Notes: a model not told the origin generated them from the letters alone. 64,000 bases of DNA from Mycobacterium sp. AZCC_0083 (GCF_014202335.1 NZ_JACHGP010000007.1:310001-374000); one strand, 5' to 3'. Counted from the first letter of the stretch, positions 26,176 through 35,113 are shown. A program made the numbers and translations.

Positions 26176-27470
26176 GAACCGGACCCCGATGGGACCATCA
26201 TCCCTTGCAGCCCTTGTCCGGGATCTGTCGCCGGGGCGGGGGATTCGGCGGCGAGCGGCGGGACCGTCGGCCCCATTGGATCGATCGACGGCGCCGCGGG
26301 TGGCACGTAGTCGGGTCGCAGCCAGTCTTCTGAATAAGTGCGTTCATTGGGCCGCGCGGCCGCTCCGACGAATAGGTTCTCGCCAAGTGGCGGGAAGTTG
26401 TACTGACGGTTCTTCACGATTGGTGCTAGGTACTGGACGCACAGTTTGGCGGACTGCTCGTAGTTCAGCCGTGATGCCGCTTGAATGGCTCCGCATATGA
26501 AGCTGAGTGGGTTGGCGAAGTTGCTCGCCGCCAGTGCTCCCGTGAGCGTTGCCTGCGCTGGCTGGTAGATGTTGATGAAGTTCTGGAACGTGTTGGGAGC
26601 CACGTGTAATGCCTGTTTGATGTCGCCAAGGCTTTGGTTGAGCGCAGTGGTGATCGACGCCAGCTTGTCCGATGTCGTTCCGACCGCTTCTTTGTTGTCG
26701 GCGGTGAAGGACCTGACGTCATCGACCACTGCGTTCAGCTCGGCGACGGCCGTCCCGACACCGCCTGGGTCCTCCGTCAGAAGACCCGTCACCGCGGCAA
26801 GGTTCTCGTTGAGCTGTCGCAACAGGTCATGACTCGCTTGTAGGGCAGACACGATGACGGAGATGTTCTTGATCGTGCTGAAGAGATCGCTGCTGTGATC
26901 GCCCAGCGCCGAAAACGCCTGTGACATCTTGGTGATGGCGTCGTGGATGTCCGTCCCTTGACCACGAAGATTGTCGGCCGTGGTGTCGATTAAGGAACCG
27001 AGGCTGCTGACACCGCCTGGCTGCCTCGGTTGCAGGGTGTCGGTGAGTCGCTTCAATTGTTGCCGCAGTTCGTCCCACTCGATGGGAACGGCGGTGCGTT
27101 CCTGCGGGATCACGGTGTCGTTGGTCATGGCCGCACCGCCGTTGTAGGCCGGCGTCAGCTGGATTGCTCGCGCGGACACCAACGACGGCGAGATGACAAC
27201 GGCATTGGCCTTCTGGGGAATCTTCACCGCACCGTCGACCCAGAAGGCAATCTTGACCCGTTGAGCCTCGGGCTCGATCTTGTCGATCTTGCCCACGGGC
27301 ACGCCCAGGACGCGCACGTCGTCGCCGACGAAGATGCCATTGCTGTTGGCGAAGTACGTCGTCAGATGGAGGTGATCGTTTCGGTCGATGACCCGCGTCA
27401 CCAGCAGGACTCCTCCTGCCAAGGCGATGATCAATGCAATGACAGTCAACACTCGGGTGCGGTGCTTCAT
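26172..27470 (-). CDS. mceD: MceD family protein
   Basis: Protein of 432 aa: membrane anchor (about 8-25), MlaD domain (about 35-110: LTTYFANSNGIFVGDDVRVL, GVPVGKIDKIEPEAQRVKIA), helical region and a Pro-rich tail with YSEDWLRPDYVPP. D subunit by order and by the characteristic start. Fourth ring subunit of the Mce lipid conduit. Overlaps mceC upstream and mceE downstream by 4 nt each. Confidence 0.9.
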   Translation of the reverse strand: MKHRTRVLTVIALIIALAGGVLLVTRVIDRNDHLHLTTYFANSNGIFVGDDVRVLGVPVGKIDKIEPEAQRVKIAFWVDGAVKIPQKANAVVISPSLVSARAIQLTPAYNGGAAMTNDTVIPQERTAVPIEWDELRQQLKRLTDTLQPRQPGGVSSLGSLIDTTADNLRGQGTDIHDAITKMSQAFSALGDHSSDLFSTIKNISVIVSALQASHDLLRQLNENLAAVTGLLTEDPGGVGTAVAELNAVVDDVRSFTADNKEAVGTTSDKLASITTALNQSLGDIKQALHVAPNTFQNFINIYQPAQATLTGALAASNFANPLSFICGAIQAASRLNYEQSAKLCVQYLAPIVKNRQYNFPPLGENLFVGAAARPNERTYSEDWLRPDYVPPAAPSIDPMGPTVPPLAAESPAPATDPGQGLQGMMVPSGSGS

Positions 27471-28813
27471 TGTGAGTCGCCTCCCGACGAGGCTGGCGCA
27501 GCAGGTGGTGGCGCCGCCGAAGCGAATGGCGGGACTTCACCAGGCGCCTGTTGATAGACCGGCACCGACGTTGGTACCGGGGGCGCGACTCCGTCGGGCG
27601 GCAGCGCTGGCGGTCCCGGAGGCGGCCCACCGGGTGCTGGCGCGGGAAGCGGTTCTCGGTACGGATAGCGGGAATCACCAGGTTTGCCGGTGATCGCGTC
27701 GGGAAGCGAGAGGTTTGGCGAGCCACCTTGTCCAGTACGTGGATACGGGATGGGAAGCGCCGGAGTTCCAGGCTGTCCGACTTGCGGATCCGTACGCTGG
27801 GAGGGCAACAGCGTGCTGGGGTCCAGACCCAGGTCCGAGAACGCCGCGTCGACGAAGGGTTGAATGAACTGACCTGGAATGAGGTTGGCAAGATAGGCCT
27901 TGAAGAACGGGCCAGACCCGACCGATTCACCAAGCGAAAGCGCATAGGCGTCTAGCTTTTTGATCGACTCCTGCAGTTTGTCCCTACGGTTGTCCACGAT
28001 CGTGAGCACCCCGTTCAGCTTGTCGAGGGCAGGCTTGAACGTGTCCCTGTTGTCGGTGATGAACCCCTTTATCTGCCTGCTGACCGCGGACAGATTGCCC
28101 GCGATTTGTTCGAGAGCGCTGCTTTGCGTGCGCAACTCGGCCAGCAGGTCGTCGGTGTCTGCGATCAGTTTGGCGATTTCGTCGCTGCGCTGCGACAACA
28201 CGGCCGAAGCCCTGCTCGCATTGGTCAGCAGACTTCGCAACTGACCATCGCGACGGTCGAGGGTGTCGGAGAAGCGTGTAACGCCGACGATCGCGGCCTT
28301 CAGGTCCGGCGGGGTGTCCTTGAAGGTGTCGGAGAGCACGGCCAACGATTGCGAGAGCTGATCGGTATTCAGTCCGCTGATGGCGGCCGTCACGTCGCCG
28401 AGCGCGTCGGGAAGCTGGTAAGCCGAGGTTGTTCGGTCCAACGGGATCGTACCGGATTGCGTTCCCTGCCCACGGGGGGTCACGTCGATCACCTTGGCCC
28501 CCAACAGGCTCTTGGTCTTGATGTCGACTTCGGTACGGTCCCCAAGCGGAATGTCGTCCGCCACTGTGAATTTGACCAGCACACGCGGTCCGTCTAGAGC
28601 GATGCTCGTAACCTTGCCAACCCCAGCGCCGGACACCTCGACGTCTGAGCCTGAGTAGAGACCGCTGGCGTCGGCGAAGTATGCGGCATAGTCGTCGGTG
28701 TGGTTGAGCAGCGGCAATGATCGGTAGTTGAGCGCCGCCACCATGACGGCCACGGTGAATCCGACGCCCAGGGCGCCGATGACAATTGGGTTTCGTTCGG
28801 CGAACATCTTCAT
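27467..28813 (-). CDS. mceC: MceC family protein
   Basis: Protein of 448 aa: N-terminal anchor (about 8-28), MlaD domain (YAAYFADASGLYSGSDVEVS, GAGVGKVTSIALDGPRVLV), coiled needle segment and a Pro/Ala-rich, low-complexity tail of about 100 residues, a usual MceC trait. ATG 28813 is inside the mceB stop (ATGA), which fixes the start; the longer reading to 28903 is mceB in another frame. Confidence 0.9.
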   Translation of the reverse strand: MKMFAERNPIVIGALGVGFTVAVMVAALNYRSLPLLNHTDDYAAYFADASGLYSGSDVEVSGAGVGKVTSIALDGPRVLVKFTVADDIPLGDRTEVDIKTKSLLGAKVIDVTPRGQGTQSGTIPLDRTTSAYQLPDALGDVTAAISGLNTDQLSQSLAVLSDTFKDTPPDLKAAIVGVTRFSDTLDRRDGQLRSLLTNASRASAVLSQRSDEIAKLIADTDDLLAELRTQSSALEQIAGNLSAVSRQIKGFITDNRDTFKPALDKLNGVLTIVDNRRDKLQESIKKLDAYALSLGESVGSGPFFKAYLANLIPGQFIQPFVDAAFSDLGLDPSTLLPSQRTDPQVGQPGTPALPIPYPRTGQGGSPNLSLPDAITGKPGDSRYPYREPLPAPAPGGPPPGPPALPPDGVAPPVPTSVPVYQQAPGEVPPFASAAPPPAAPASSGGDSQ

Positions 28814-29838
28814 CGGGGTGTGCACCTCCCAGAGTCTTGGCCGGCCACCTTGACGTAAACCGGTTGGCCGCCTTTGCCATTGAGCTTGAGGACGAGGTCG
28901 CACAGGTAGAAGCTGAAGTAGTCGCCGTAGAGACCTTGCCTGCCCAACATTTGGTAGGCGTCGGGCAGCGACTTCAGGAGGTTGTCTACGTAGTCGTGGT
29001 CTGCGACGACAATGCCGGCCGTTCGGTCCGTCTCGTGTACCACCGTTTCGATGGGGGCTCTGGATTGATCGAGGAGTTCGGCGATGGATTTCGATGATGC
29101 GTTGGCATGGGCGACGGAGTCGGCTAGTTCGTCTTTCCGTCCGGCCAGCGTGCCAACGAGTGCAGCCAGCGAATCAACGGCCTTGGCGAACTGGGTGTCT
29201 TGATCGCCCAGCGAGCCCAGTACCGCATTGAGGTTCGTGATGACTTGGCCGATGAGGTCGTCGCGGTCGGCCAAAGTCGTCGTCAGCGCAGCAGTTTGAT
29301 CGAGAAACGACCCGATCGTATCGCCCTGTCCTTCAAAGGCATTGACGATCTGGCCGGTCAATTCGTTGGTTTGTTCCGGGTCCAGTGCGTGGAAGAGCGG
29401 GCGAAATCCACCGATGAGTGCATCCAGGTCCAGTGCCGGTGAGGTGTTCGCTAACGGAATCGTCGCTGCCGAGTTCAGCCTTTTGGTGCTGCCCGTCCCC
29501 TCTTCGAGAGCAAGGTATCGACCGCCGATGAGGTCGTCGTAGCGGATGACTGCTCGGCTGCCCTCGGTGAGGATCACCGAGGGGTCTGCCGTGAACTCTA
29601 CGAGCACTGTGGTGTTGGGCTGAACCTTGATCGACTTGACTTTGCCCGTCTCCACGCCGCCGATTCTGACGAATTGGTTTTCCTTGAGACCCGATACATT
29701 GGTGAAGAGCGCGCGATATGTCGTCTGCGTCTGAAATCGGAGTTGAGCGAAGGTGGCGTACAGCGCGAACGTGAAGAACAGACAGACCACCCCGAAGGTA
29801 GCGAGACGCCAACTGGCACTTGCGAGGGTGTTCCTCAA
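28810..29838 (-). CDS. mceB: MceB family protein
   Basis: Protein of 342 aa: anchor (about 12-30), MlaD domain (TYRALFTNVSGLKENQFVRI, GGVETGKVKSIKV), helical needle and a short end DSGRCTPR without a long tail, as is normal for MceB. It lies 35 nt after mceA and overlaps mceC. Second subunit of the Mce hexamer. Confidence 0.9.
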   Translation of the reverse strand: MRNTLASASWRLATFGVVCLFFTFALYATFAQLRFQTQTTYRALFTNVSGLKENQFVRIGGVETGKVKSIKVQPNTTVLVEFTADPSVILTEGSRAVIRYDDLIGGRYLALEEGTGSTKRLNSAATIPLANTSPALDLDALIGGFRPLFHALDPEQTNELTGQIVNAFEGQGDTIGSFLDQTAALTTTLADRDDLIGQVITNLNAVLGSLGDQDTQFAKAVDSLAALVGTLAGRKDELADSVAHANASSKSIAELLDQSRAPIETVVHETDRTAGIVVADHDYVDNLLKSLPDAYQMLGRQGLYGDYFSFYLCDLVLKLNGKGGQPVYVKVAGQDSGRCTPR

Positions 29839-29873
29839 CGTTTGCGCCTTTCATGTGTGCTTGGCATCTGGGG

Positions 29874-31322
29874 CTACTGGGTTGGCGGTGTCGGCGTGGG
29901 CGGCATGTCCATCGTGTTTTGTGGGACGAACGGCTCCTCCCCCGGTAGCGGTCCCGAATCTCGCGGGGCACCCGGCGGTGGTGCGGGCGGCAGGCCGGGA
30001 TACAGCGGAGTGCCGTCGGGCGCGTAAAGCGTTGCGCCGTAAGGAGGAGCCCCGAGATAGGGAATGGGACCCGGAGCCGGAGCTCCGTCGTGCCGGATGC
30101 TCGGCGGTTTCGGCACGCCACGGGTGGTCGGAAAATAGTCCGCGTAGCCGGGAAATCCGATTCCCGGGTTGGGCCGCATGTCCAAGCCGGTTCCCCAGCC
30201 CGTGTTGGTCACCAGGTAGCGCTGCGGGAAGTTCTTGGATACATCCGGAAGCGATCCGCAGCTCGGCTTGCCCCCTGGTCCGCCCTTGGCTCCGGTGATC
30301 GGCAGGTTGTCCGGGTAGCGGTACGGATCGTCGCCGAGCAGCAGGCCGATGTCGAGGATTTCGGACTTGCCATTGGCGCCGCCGTTCCAGTCGGCGCTGC
30401 CGTACCCGCCTTCGCTCTCGGGATCAACAACGAGCTTTGCGCCGACCAGCAAGCACGTCAGCTCTGGGTCGTACTCATGGAGCAACGCGGTCGTCGGCTC
30501 GGTTGCGTTGATGCCTGCGATCAGGTTGTCCTTACTGGGCTCGAGCACGCCAATTCCGCTTCGGCTGAAGCCAATGACACTCACCAGTAGGTGATCGAGA
30601 TCCGCGGCATGGGCATTGATGGAGTCGCTCGTCGTGGTCGCGTGGTCGAGTATGGCGAGTATGCCTTGAGCCCCGGCACCGTAGGCGTCGCTGAAATTCC
30701 GCAGTGATCGCCAATCCTGCCCGATCGCATCCATGCGCGAGTTCAACTCGGGAAGAACGTGATTGGCGGCAGTCGTAGCTTGACCGATCGCGGCCCCCTG
30801 ACCGCGCAGCCCTTCGGCCAGAGCACTCAGCACGCCGTTGAGCTTCGCGGGGTCGATCTCGTGCAGCACGTTGACGAGGCTCTGAAACACGGTGTTGACC
30901 TCTGTCGTGACGTTCTGCGACATCAGTACCGCCCCAGCGGCGATGTGGTTCGGGCTCGCCGCGGCGGGGTATTCGAGGTCGACGTATTTGGTCCCGAAAG
31001 CCGTCGTAGCGCGGATGCGGGCATCGACATTGACGGGGATGTACTTCGCCTGATCGGGGTACAGCTCCAAGGTCAGCTCGACCTGACTGGGCGAGCCGCG
31101 GATGGCGCCGACTCGGCCCACTTCGACGCCGCGCATCTTGACCTTGGCGCCCTCCTCCATGACGAGGCCTGCCCGGTCCGATGTCAACGTCACCGGTACG
31201 AAGGATCGGAAAGTGCCCATGAACAGCGCTAGGCTCGTCCAAGCCACCAGGCCCAAGCTGCTCAGCAGGATCAGGGCCGACCAGATGGGGTGCAGACCGC
31301 CGTCACGGCGTATGGAGTCCAT
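29874..31322 (-). CDS. mceA: MceA family protein
   Basis: Protein of 482 aa: anchor (about 13-35, SALILLSSLGLVAWTSLALF), MlaD domain (TLTSDRAGLVMEEGAKVKMR, GVEVGRVGAIRGSPSQVELT), helical region with the A-type KYVDLEYPA element, and a very Pro-rich tail of about 120 residues ending TPTPPTQ. First mce gene, 6 nt after yrbEB. MceA proteins sit at the outer end of the tunnel and can contact substrate. Which of the known mce types it belongs to cannot be told by eye. Confidence 0.9.
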   Translation of the reverse strand: MDSIRRDGGLHPIWSALILLSSLGLVAWTSLALFMGTFRSFVPVTLTSDRAGLVMEEGAKVKMRGVEVGRVGAIRGSPSQVELTLELYPDQAKYIPVNVDARIRATTAFGTKYVDLEYPAAASPNHIAAGAVLMSQNVTTEVNTVFQSLVNVLHEIDPAKLNGVLSALAEGLRGQGAAIGQATTAANHVLPELNSRMDAIGQDWRSLRNFSDAYGAGAQGILAILDHATTTSDSINAHAADLDHLLVSVIGFSRSGIGVLEPSKDNLIAGINATEPTTALLHEYDPELTCLLVGAKLVVDPESEGGYGSADWNGGANGKSEILDIGLLLGDDPYRYPDNLPITGAKGGPGGKPSCGSLPDVSKNFPQRYLVTNTGWGTGLDMRPNPGIGFPGYADYFPTTRGVPKPPSIRHDGAPAPGPIPYLGAPPYGATLYAPDGTPLYPGLPPAPPPGAPRDSGPLPGEEPFVPQNTMDMPPTPTPPTQ

Positions 31323-31328
31323 TGGACG

Positions 31329-32234
31329 CTACCCCGAGAGGTGGAAGCTGCCGGATTGACCGTAGACGGCCAAGGATACGAACAAGGTCGCGAAGGACGC
31401 CGCTACGAGCGACGTCCGGACCGAAAGGCCCACGGCCTCACCGACTCCCGCTGGCCCGCCTGACGCCGTGAAGCCGTAGTAGGTATGAACGAGCATCACG
31501 ACGACCGACGTTGCGACGGCTTGCCCGAATGACCACAGGAGGTCCGTCGGATTGAGGAACGTGTTGAAGTAGTGGTCGTATACACCCGTCGACTGTCCGT
31601 AGACGAACGTGGTGCCGATACGAGTGGCAGCGAACGTCATCAACGCAGCGATGCAGTACAGCGGCATCACGACCATGACGCCGGCAACGACGCGCGTCGA
31701 TGCGAGGTATGCGACGGACCGGACGCCCATCACTTCCAGCGCGTCGATTTCTTCGTTGATGCGCATTGCTCCCAGTTGAGCCGTCGCCCCTGCGCCGATG
31801 GTCGCCGCCAAGCCGATCACGGCCACCAGGGGCGCGACGATCCGGACATTGATGAATGCCGAGGTGAAGCCAGCAAGTGCTTCTACGCCCACCTGCTGTA
31901 ACTGGTTGTAGGACTGCACTGCCACCAGCGAACCCGCCGACAACGTCAAGAAAGCGACGATGACGACCGTGCCACCGATGACCGCGAGCGCCCCCACCCC
32001 CAGGCTCATCTGCGCGATGAGCCGAACCAACTCAATCTTGTAGTGCACCAGGGCGTCCCAGACACCTCTTATCGTCGTCCCATAGAACTGCGTCTGGACT
32101 CCGAGCCGGGTCAAAGCCTGCGTCACGCGGTAACTGAGACGGTGCAATCGTGGGCGCAACGTATTGGCTGCCGCGACGCTCAAAGCGAGGCCGCCCGGAT
32201 ATCGAAAAGCCGTCCTGGCATTCGCCCGCAACAT
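31329..32234 (-). CDS. yrbEB: YrbEB, Mce-system permease subunit
   Basis: Integral membrane MlaE-type permease of 301 aa. It has the ABC-permease core GATAQLGAMRINEEIDALEV and MGVRSVAYLASTRVVAGV, and ends SLAVYGQSGSFHLSG, the B-type end known from YrbE4B. About five or six membrane helices. With YrbEA and a separately encoded Mkl/MceG ATPase it powers import. The start is uncertain: the ATG at 32234 lacks a ribosome site, and an in-frame TTG near 32183 would give a length closer to other YrbEB proteins. Heads the minus-strand operon, without yrbEA in front of it. Confidence 0.9.
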   Translation of the reverse strand: MLRANARTAFRYPGGLALSVAAANTLRPRLHRLSYRVTQALTRLGVQTQFYGTTIRGVWDALVHYKIELVRLIAQMSLGVGALAVIGGTVVIVAFLTLSAGSLVAVQSYNQLQQVGVEALAGFTSAFINVRIVAPLVAVIGLAATIGAGATAQLGAMRINEEIDALEVMGVRSVAYLASTRVVAGVMVVMPLYCIAALMTFAATRIGTTFVYGQSTGVYDHYFNTFLNPTDLLWSFGQAVATSVVVMLVHTYYGFTASGGPAGVGEAVGLSVRTSLVAASFATLFVSLAVYGQSGSFHLSG

Positions 32235-32424
32235 TCAATCCGACCGCCGGCCACATGGCCCTCACCCGCGACGGCCTGCCCCAACCTTCGGCATGTTCCG
32301 GAACTGGGCTGACCCACCACGTCCGCCATTGAAGACTCCTCGCAGCGTCGCATATCTTGTTTACAGCAAACTTGAGACGTACACCACTAAGTCGGTGTCA
32401 TTGCAACGTACACCACACCCCGGG

Positions 32425-32447
32425 CCGCGGGCAATACCTGCCCGCGG
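32425..32447. promoter_or_regulatory. perfect 8-bp stem-loop in the yrbE intergenic region
   Basis: CCGCGGGC and GCCCGCGG flank a 7-nt loop. It lies about 190 nt upstream of the yrbEB start and 340 nt upstream of yrbEA. It could be a bidirectional insulator/terminator or a protein site. No T-tract. Confidence 0.5.
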
Positions 32448-32594
32448 AATGTGTTCCATGGGGCCAGCTCATCGAGTTAATAGACACGCCAAGCAGAAAC
32501 GAAAGTCCTCATAGTGTGGCTCCATGCCAATATCTACACATTTCTTCGCACAATGACTGTTAAGCTCGCCGGGCTACTGCTAGACAGGACAGTC

Positions 32595-32657
32595 ATGGAC
32601 AACGGAACGGTCCGCGCCACCAGACACCGCCACGCATCAGACCAAAACAGCCGATAG
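32595..32657 (+). CDS. possible 20-aa upstream ORF (yrbEA leader)
   Basis: ATG 32595 follows AGGACAGTC, the same ribosome-site context as yrbEA itself (13 identical nt). It encodes 20 residues, MDNGTVRATRHRHASDQNSR, rich in Arg/His, and stops 22 nt before a second small ORF. A coding role is unproven; it may be a duplicated start region. Confidence 0.3.
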   Translation: MDNGTVRATRHRHASDQNSR

Positions 32658-32679
32658 CAAACTAATGAAGGATTAAATC

Positions 32680-32778
32680 ATGGACGTCATGTCGATCGGC
32701 GCGGGGCGCTGCGGGCGGATCAATGCCCCATCCATCTGCTGCGGGGCGTCAGCGGCCGTACCCGCGAATCGGGGTTAG
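32680..32778 (+). CDS. possible 32-aa Cys-containing upstream ORF (yrbEA leader)
   Basis: ATG 32680 follows AAGGA at an 8-nt spacing. The product (MDVMSIGAGRCGRINAPSIC, then CGASAAVPANRG) has three Cys codons, two of them adjacent. Its TAG lies within the Shine-Dalgarno of yrbEA and 7 nt before the yrbEA ATG, so ribosomes finishing it could feed or occlude yrbEA initiation. Mycobacteria are known to use cysteine-codon leader ORFs as attenuators; whether this is one is inference. Confidence 0.4.
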   Translation: MDVMSIGAGRCGRINAPSICCGASAAVPANRG

Positions 32779-32785
32779 GACAGTC

Positions 32786-33544
32786 ATGGGTGCCACCACA
32801 GCCATCGGCAAGTCCGTGCGCGGCGTCGGCGGGTTCTTCGCCATGAGCCTGGACACGTTCGTACTGATGTTCAAGCCTCCGTTCGCATGGCGCGAGTTCA
32901 TCAAACAGGCGTGGTTCATCGCACGCGTGTCGATCGGGCCTACCGTGATGCTGGCGATCCCCTTCACGGTGATGGTGGTATTCACTCTCAACATCTTGTT
33001 CATCGAGTTCGGGGCTGCCGACTTCTCCGGCAGTGGCGCGGCGCTGGGCTCGGTACAGCAGATCGGGCCGGTGGTGACCGTCCTCGTGATTGCGGGGGCG
33101 GGAGCGACGGCCATGTGTGCCGACCTAGGCGCGCGGACGATTCGCGAGGAACTCGACGCGCTGAGGGCGATGGGGATCAATCCAGTACAGTCGCTCGTGG
33201 TGCCGCGCGTACTCGCAGCTACCGTCGTCGCGCTGATGCTGAATAGCGTGGTCACGATCGTAGGGCTGGTGGGCGGGTTCCTGTTCTCGGTGTTCTTTCA
33301 GCACGTGACCCCTGGCGCATTCGTAGGCGGGTTGACCTTGCTCATTTCTGGCCGTGACGTCACGTTCGCGCTGTGCAAGGCTGGGGTCTTCGGCATGTGT
33401 GCGGGGCTGATCGCCTGTTACAAGGGAACTTCCGTCGGCGGTGGTCCGGCAGGCGTGGGCAATGCGGTGAACGAGACGGTGGTGTTCAGCTTCATGGCAC
33501 TGTTCGTCATCAACGTGGTGGTCACCGCGGTCGGTTACAAGTAG
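32786..33544 (+). CDS. yrbEA: YrbEA, Mce-system permease subunit
   Basis: MlaE-type permease of 252 aa, a normal YrbEA length. Core stretches: ISGRDVTFALCKAGVFGMCA, GAGATAMCADLGARTIREEL, DALRAMGINPVQSLVVPRVL and the end GVGNAVNETVVFSFMALFVI, all A-type features as in YrbE4A. ATG 32786 has AGGA at a proper distance. In other mce loci yrbEA is the first gene of the same operon, directly before yrbEB; here it is on the opposite strand. It probably pairs with YrbEB at 31329, the only B-type permease in the window. Confidence 0.9.
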   Translation: MGATTAIGKSVRGVGGFFAMSLDTFVLMFKPPFAWREFIKQAWFIARVSIGPTVMLAIPFTVMVVFTLNILFIEFGAADFSGSGAALGSVQQIGPVVTVLVIAGAGATAMCADLGARTIREELDALRAMGINPVQSLVVPRVLAATVVALMLNSVVTIVGLVGGFLFSVFFQHVTPGAFVGGLTLLISGRDVTFALCKAGVFGMCAGLIACYKGTSVGGGPAGVGNAVNETVVFSFMALFVINVVVTAVGYK

Positions 33545-33630
33545 GCCCACTTACGCTGGCCAACAACAGATCACACACTATCTAGAATTACCCTCTATAA
33601 ACTTGGAAATCGGCGCGCTATGGTTCAACG

Positions 33631-35112
33631 GTGAGCTCAGTTCCGCCACCATCCGAACTAGATGCCCTGCTGGGCAAGCAGCGCTCGGCGTTTCGGGATG
33701 ACCCTCTTCCCTCCGTTGCCGTCCGTCGGCACCGGATGGACCGGCTGATGTCCGCGGTGCTCGACAATGCCGACGCATTGTGCGATGCCGCCAATGACGA
33801 CTTCGGCCAGCGTTGCGCGGCAGCGACATTGGCCACGGACATCCTTGCGCCCCTACCCGACGTCCTTCACATCCGACGCAACGTCGCGGCGTGGTCGCGT
33901 CCTCGCCGGCTGCGGCCAGGCATGCACAGTCTGCTCGGCATGCACGTGCGCGTCGAGCGAACGCCCCTCGGCGTGGTAGGCGTCATCGCTCCGTGGAACT
34001 TTCCGATCACCCTGGCCCTGCAGCCGACCTTCGCCGCTCTGGCCGCAGGGAACCGCGTGATGGTCAAGATGTCCGAGGTAACACCGCGCACTGCAGACGT
34101 TCTCGAACGTGTGGTGGATGAGGCGTTTGCCCCGGAGGAACTTGCGGTAGTCGTGGGTGATGCCTCGGTGGCCAGCACCTTCGCCGGCCTGGCGTTCGAC
34201 CATCTCTTCTTCACGGGATCGCCCGCAATCGGCAAGCTCGTCCAGCGGGCGGCTGCCGATCACCTGGTGCCGGTGACGCTGGAGCTCGGCGGCAAGAACC
34301 CCGCGGTAGTGGCGCGAGACGCGGACATTGCGAGGGCCGCGCAACGCATTACCGGCGGACGCATGACGAACGGTGGCCAGTTGTGCCTCTGCCCTGACTA
34401 TGCCTTGGTCCCCCGAGCGAAGCTGAACGAGTTCCTTCAACGCGCAGAAGAAGCGTGGCGCCGCACGTGGACTACGATCGCAAGCAATGCGTCCTACCCA
34501 TGGATCGTCAACGAGGGCAACTACGCTCGGCTGCAACACCTCGTGCGTGACGCCGAATCCAAGGGCGCGAAGGTCAAGACTCTGCTTCCCGAAGGTGAGG
34601 AGCCTTCGTCGGCTCAGCACCGGTGGATGGCTCCCACACTTGCCTGGGATCTCGACGCCGACATGCTGCTGTATCACGAAGAGGTCTTTGGACCGATTCT
34701 CGGTGTCATCCCGTATGACACGATCGACGACGTCCTTGCCCAAGTCGCCGAACGACCGGCGCCACTGGCCGCCTACTGGTACGGTCCCGCGAGTCGGGAC
34801 TATGACGTGTTCTCGCGTCACATCCGTTGTGGAGGTCTGTCTCGCAACGACTTCGCCATCCACGCCCTACCGAACGGTGCGCCGTTCGGCGGGGTCGGCA
34901 ACAGCGGATCCGGCTACTACCACGGCAAGGCCGGCTTCGACTCCTTCAGCCATCTCCGTACCACGGTGTCGACCGGCGGGCGCTACAGCGTCATGTCTCT
35001 TGCTTCTCCCCCGTTCGGGACTGCCGCCGAGTTCTCGATGCGCATGGCGGTCAAGACGCTGCGCCCACTGGTCAGACGTCGAGCGTCAGTGGATCCACTT
35101 GGACCGCGCTAG
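33631..35112 (+). CDS. coniferyl-aldehyde-type aldehyde dehydrogenase
   Basis: Aldehyde dehydrogenase of 493 aa. APWNFPITLALQPTFAALAA is near residues 120-139, Glu218 lies in LELGGKNP, and the catalytic Cys252 in NGGQLCLCPDY. The C-P-D-Y context and SRNDFAIHALPNGAPFGGVG are typical of coniferyl aldehyde dehydrogenases. It oxidises an aldehyde to a carboxylic acid with NAD(P). Start GTG 33631; no strong ribosome site is visible. It follows yrbEA by 86 nt, so it may share its transcript. The C-terminal extension after GGRYSVMSLASPPFG is basic. Confidence 0.85.
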   Translation: MSSVPPPSELDALLGKQRSAFRDDPLPSVAVRRHRMDRLMSAVLDNADALCDAANDDFGQRCAAATLATDILAPLPDVLHIRRNVAAWSRPRRLRPGMHSLLGMHVRVERTPLGVVGVIAPWNFPITLALQPTFAALAAGNRVMVKMSEVTPRTADVLERVVDEAFAPEELAVVVGDASVASTFAGLAFDHLFFTGSPAIGKLVQRAAADHLVPVTLELGGKNPAVVARDADIARAAQRITGGRMTNGGQLCLCPDYALVPRAKLNEFLQRAEEAWRRTWTTIASNASYPWIVNEGNYARLQHLVRDAESKGAKVKTLLPEGEEPSSAQHRWMAPTLAWDLDADMLLYHEEVFGPILGVIPYDTIDDVLAQVAERPAPLAAYWYGPASRDYDVFSRHIRCGGLSRNDFAIHALPNGAPFGGVGNSGSGYYHGKAGFDSFSHLRTTVSTGGRYSVMSLASPPFGTAAEFSMRMAVKTLRPLVRRRASVDPLGPR

Positions 35113-35113
35113 A

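Larger units (their letters stand above)
32235..32785. promoter_or_regulatory. divergent control region between yrbEB-mce and yrbEA
   Basis: 551 nt between outward-facing permease genes; it should hold both promoters. Visible elements: the direct repeat ACGTACACCAC at 32377-32387 and 32406-32416; a GTTT-N5-AAAC dyad at about 32359-32371; ACACC-N8-GGTGT at 32381-32398, overlapping the first direct repeat; a strong stem-loop at 32425-32447; the 13-nt repeat AGGACAGTCATGG at 32586-32598 and 32777-32789, the second copy being the yrbEA ribosome site and start; and two short ORFs listed separately. No KstR-type site was recognised. Confidence 0.6.

Noticed and set aside
32235..32785. KstR-type operator controlling the mce operon
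   Set aside because: I looked for the paired AAC/GTT or AGAAC/GTTCT core used by KstR and found no convincing copy, so a cholesterol-regulon assignment is not supported.
33853..34863. 336-codon minus-strand ORF in the aldehyde dehydrogenase gene
   Set aside because: Shadow; the catalytic Glu and Cys motifs are on the plus strand.
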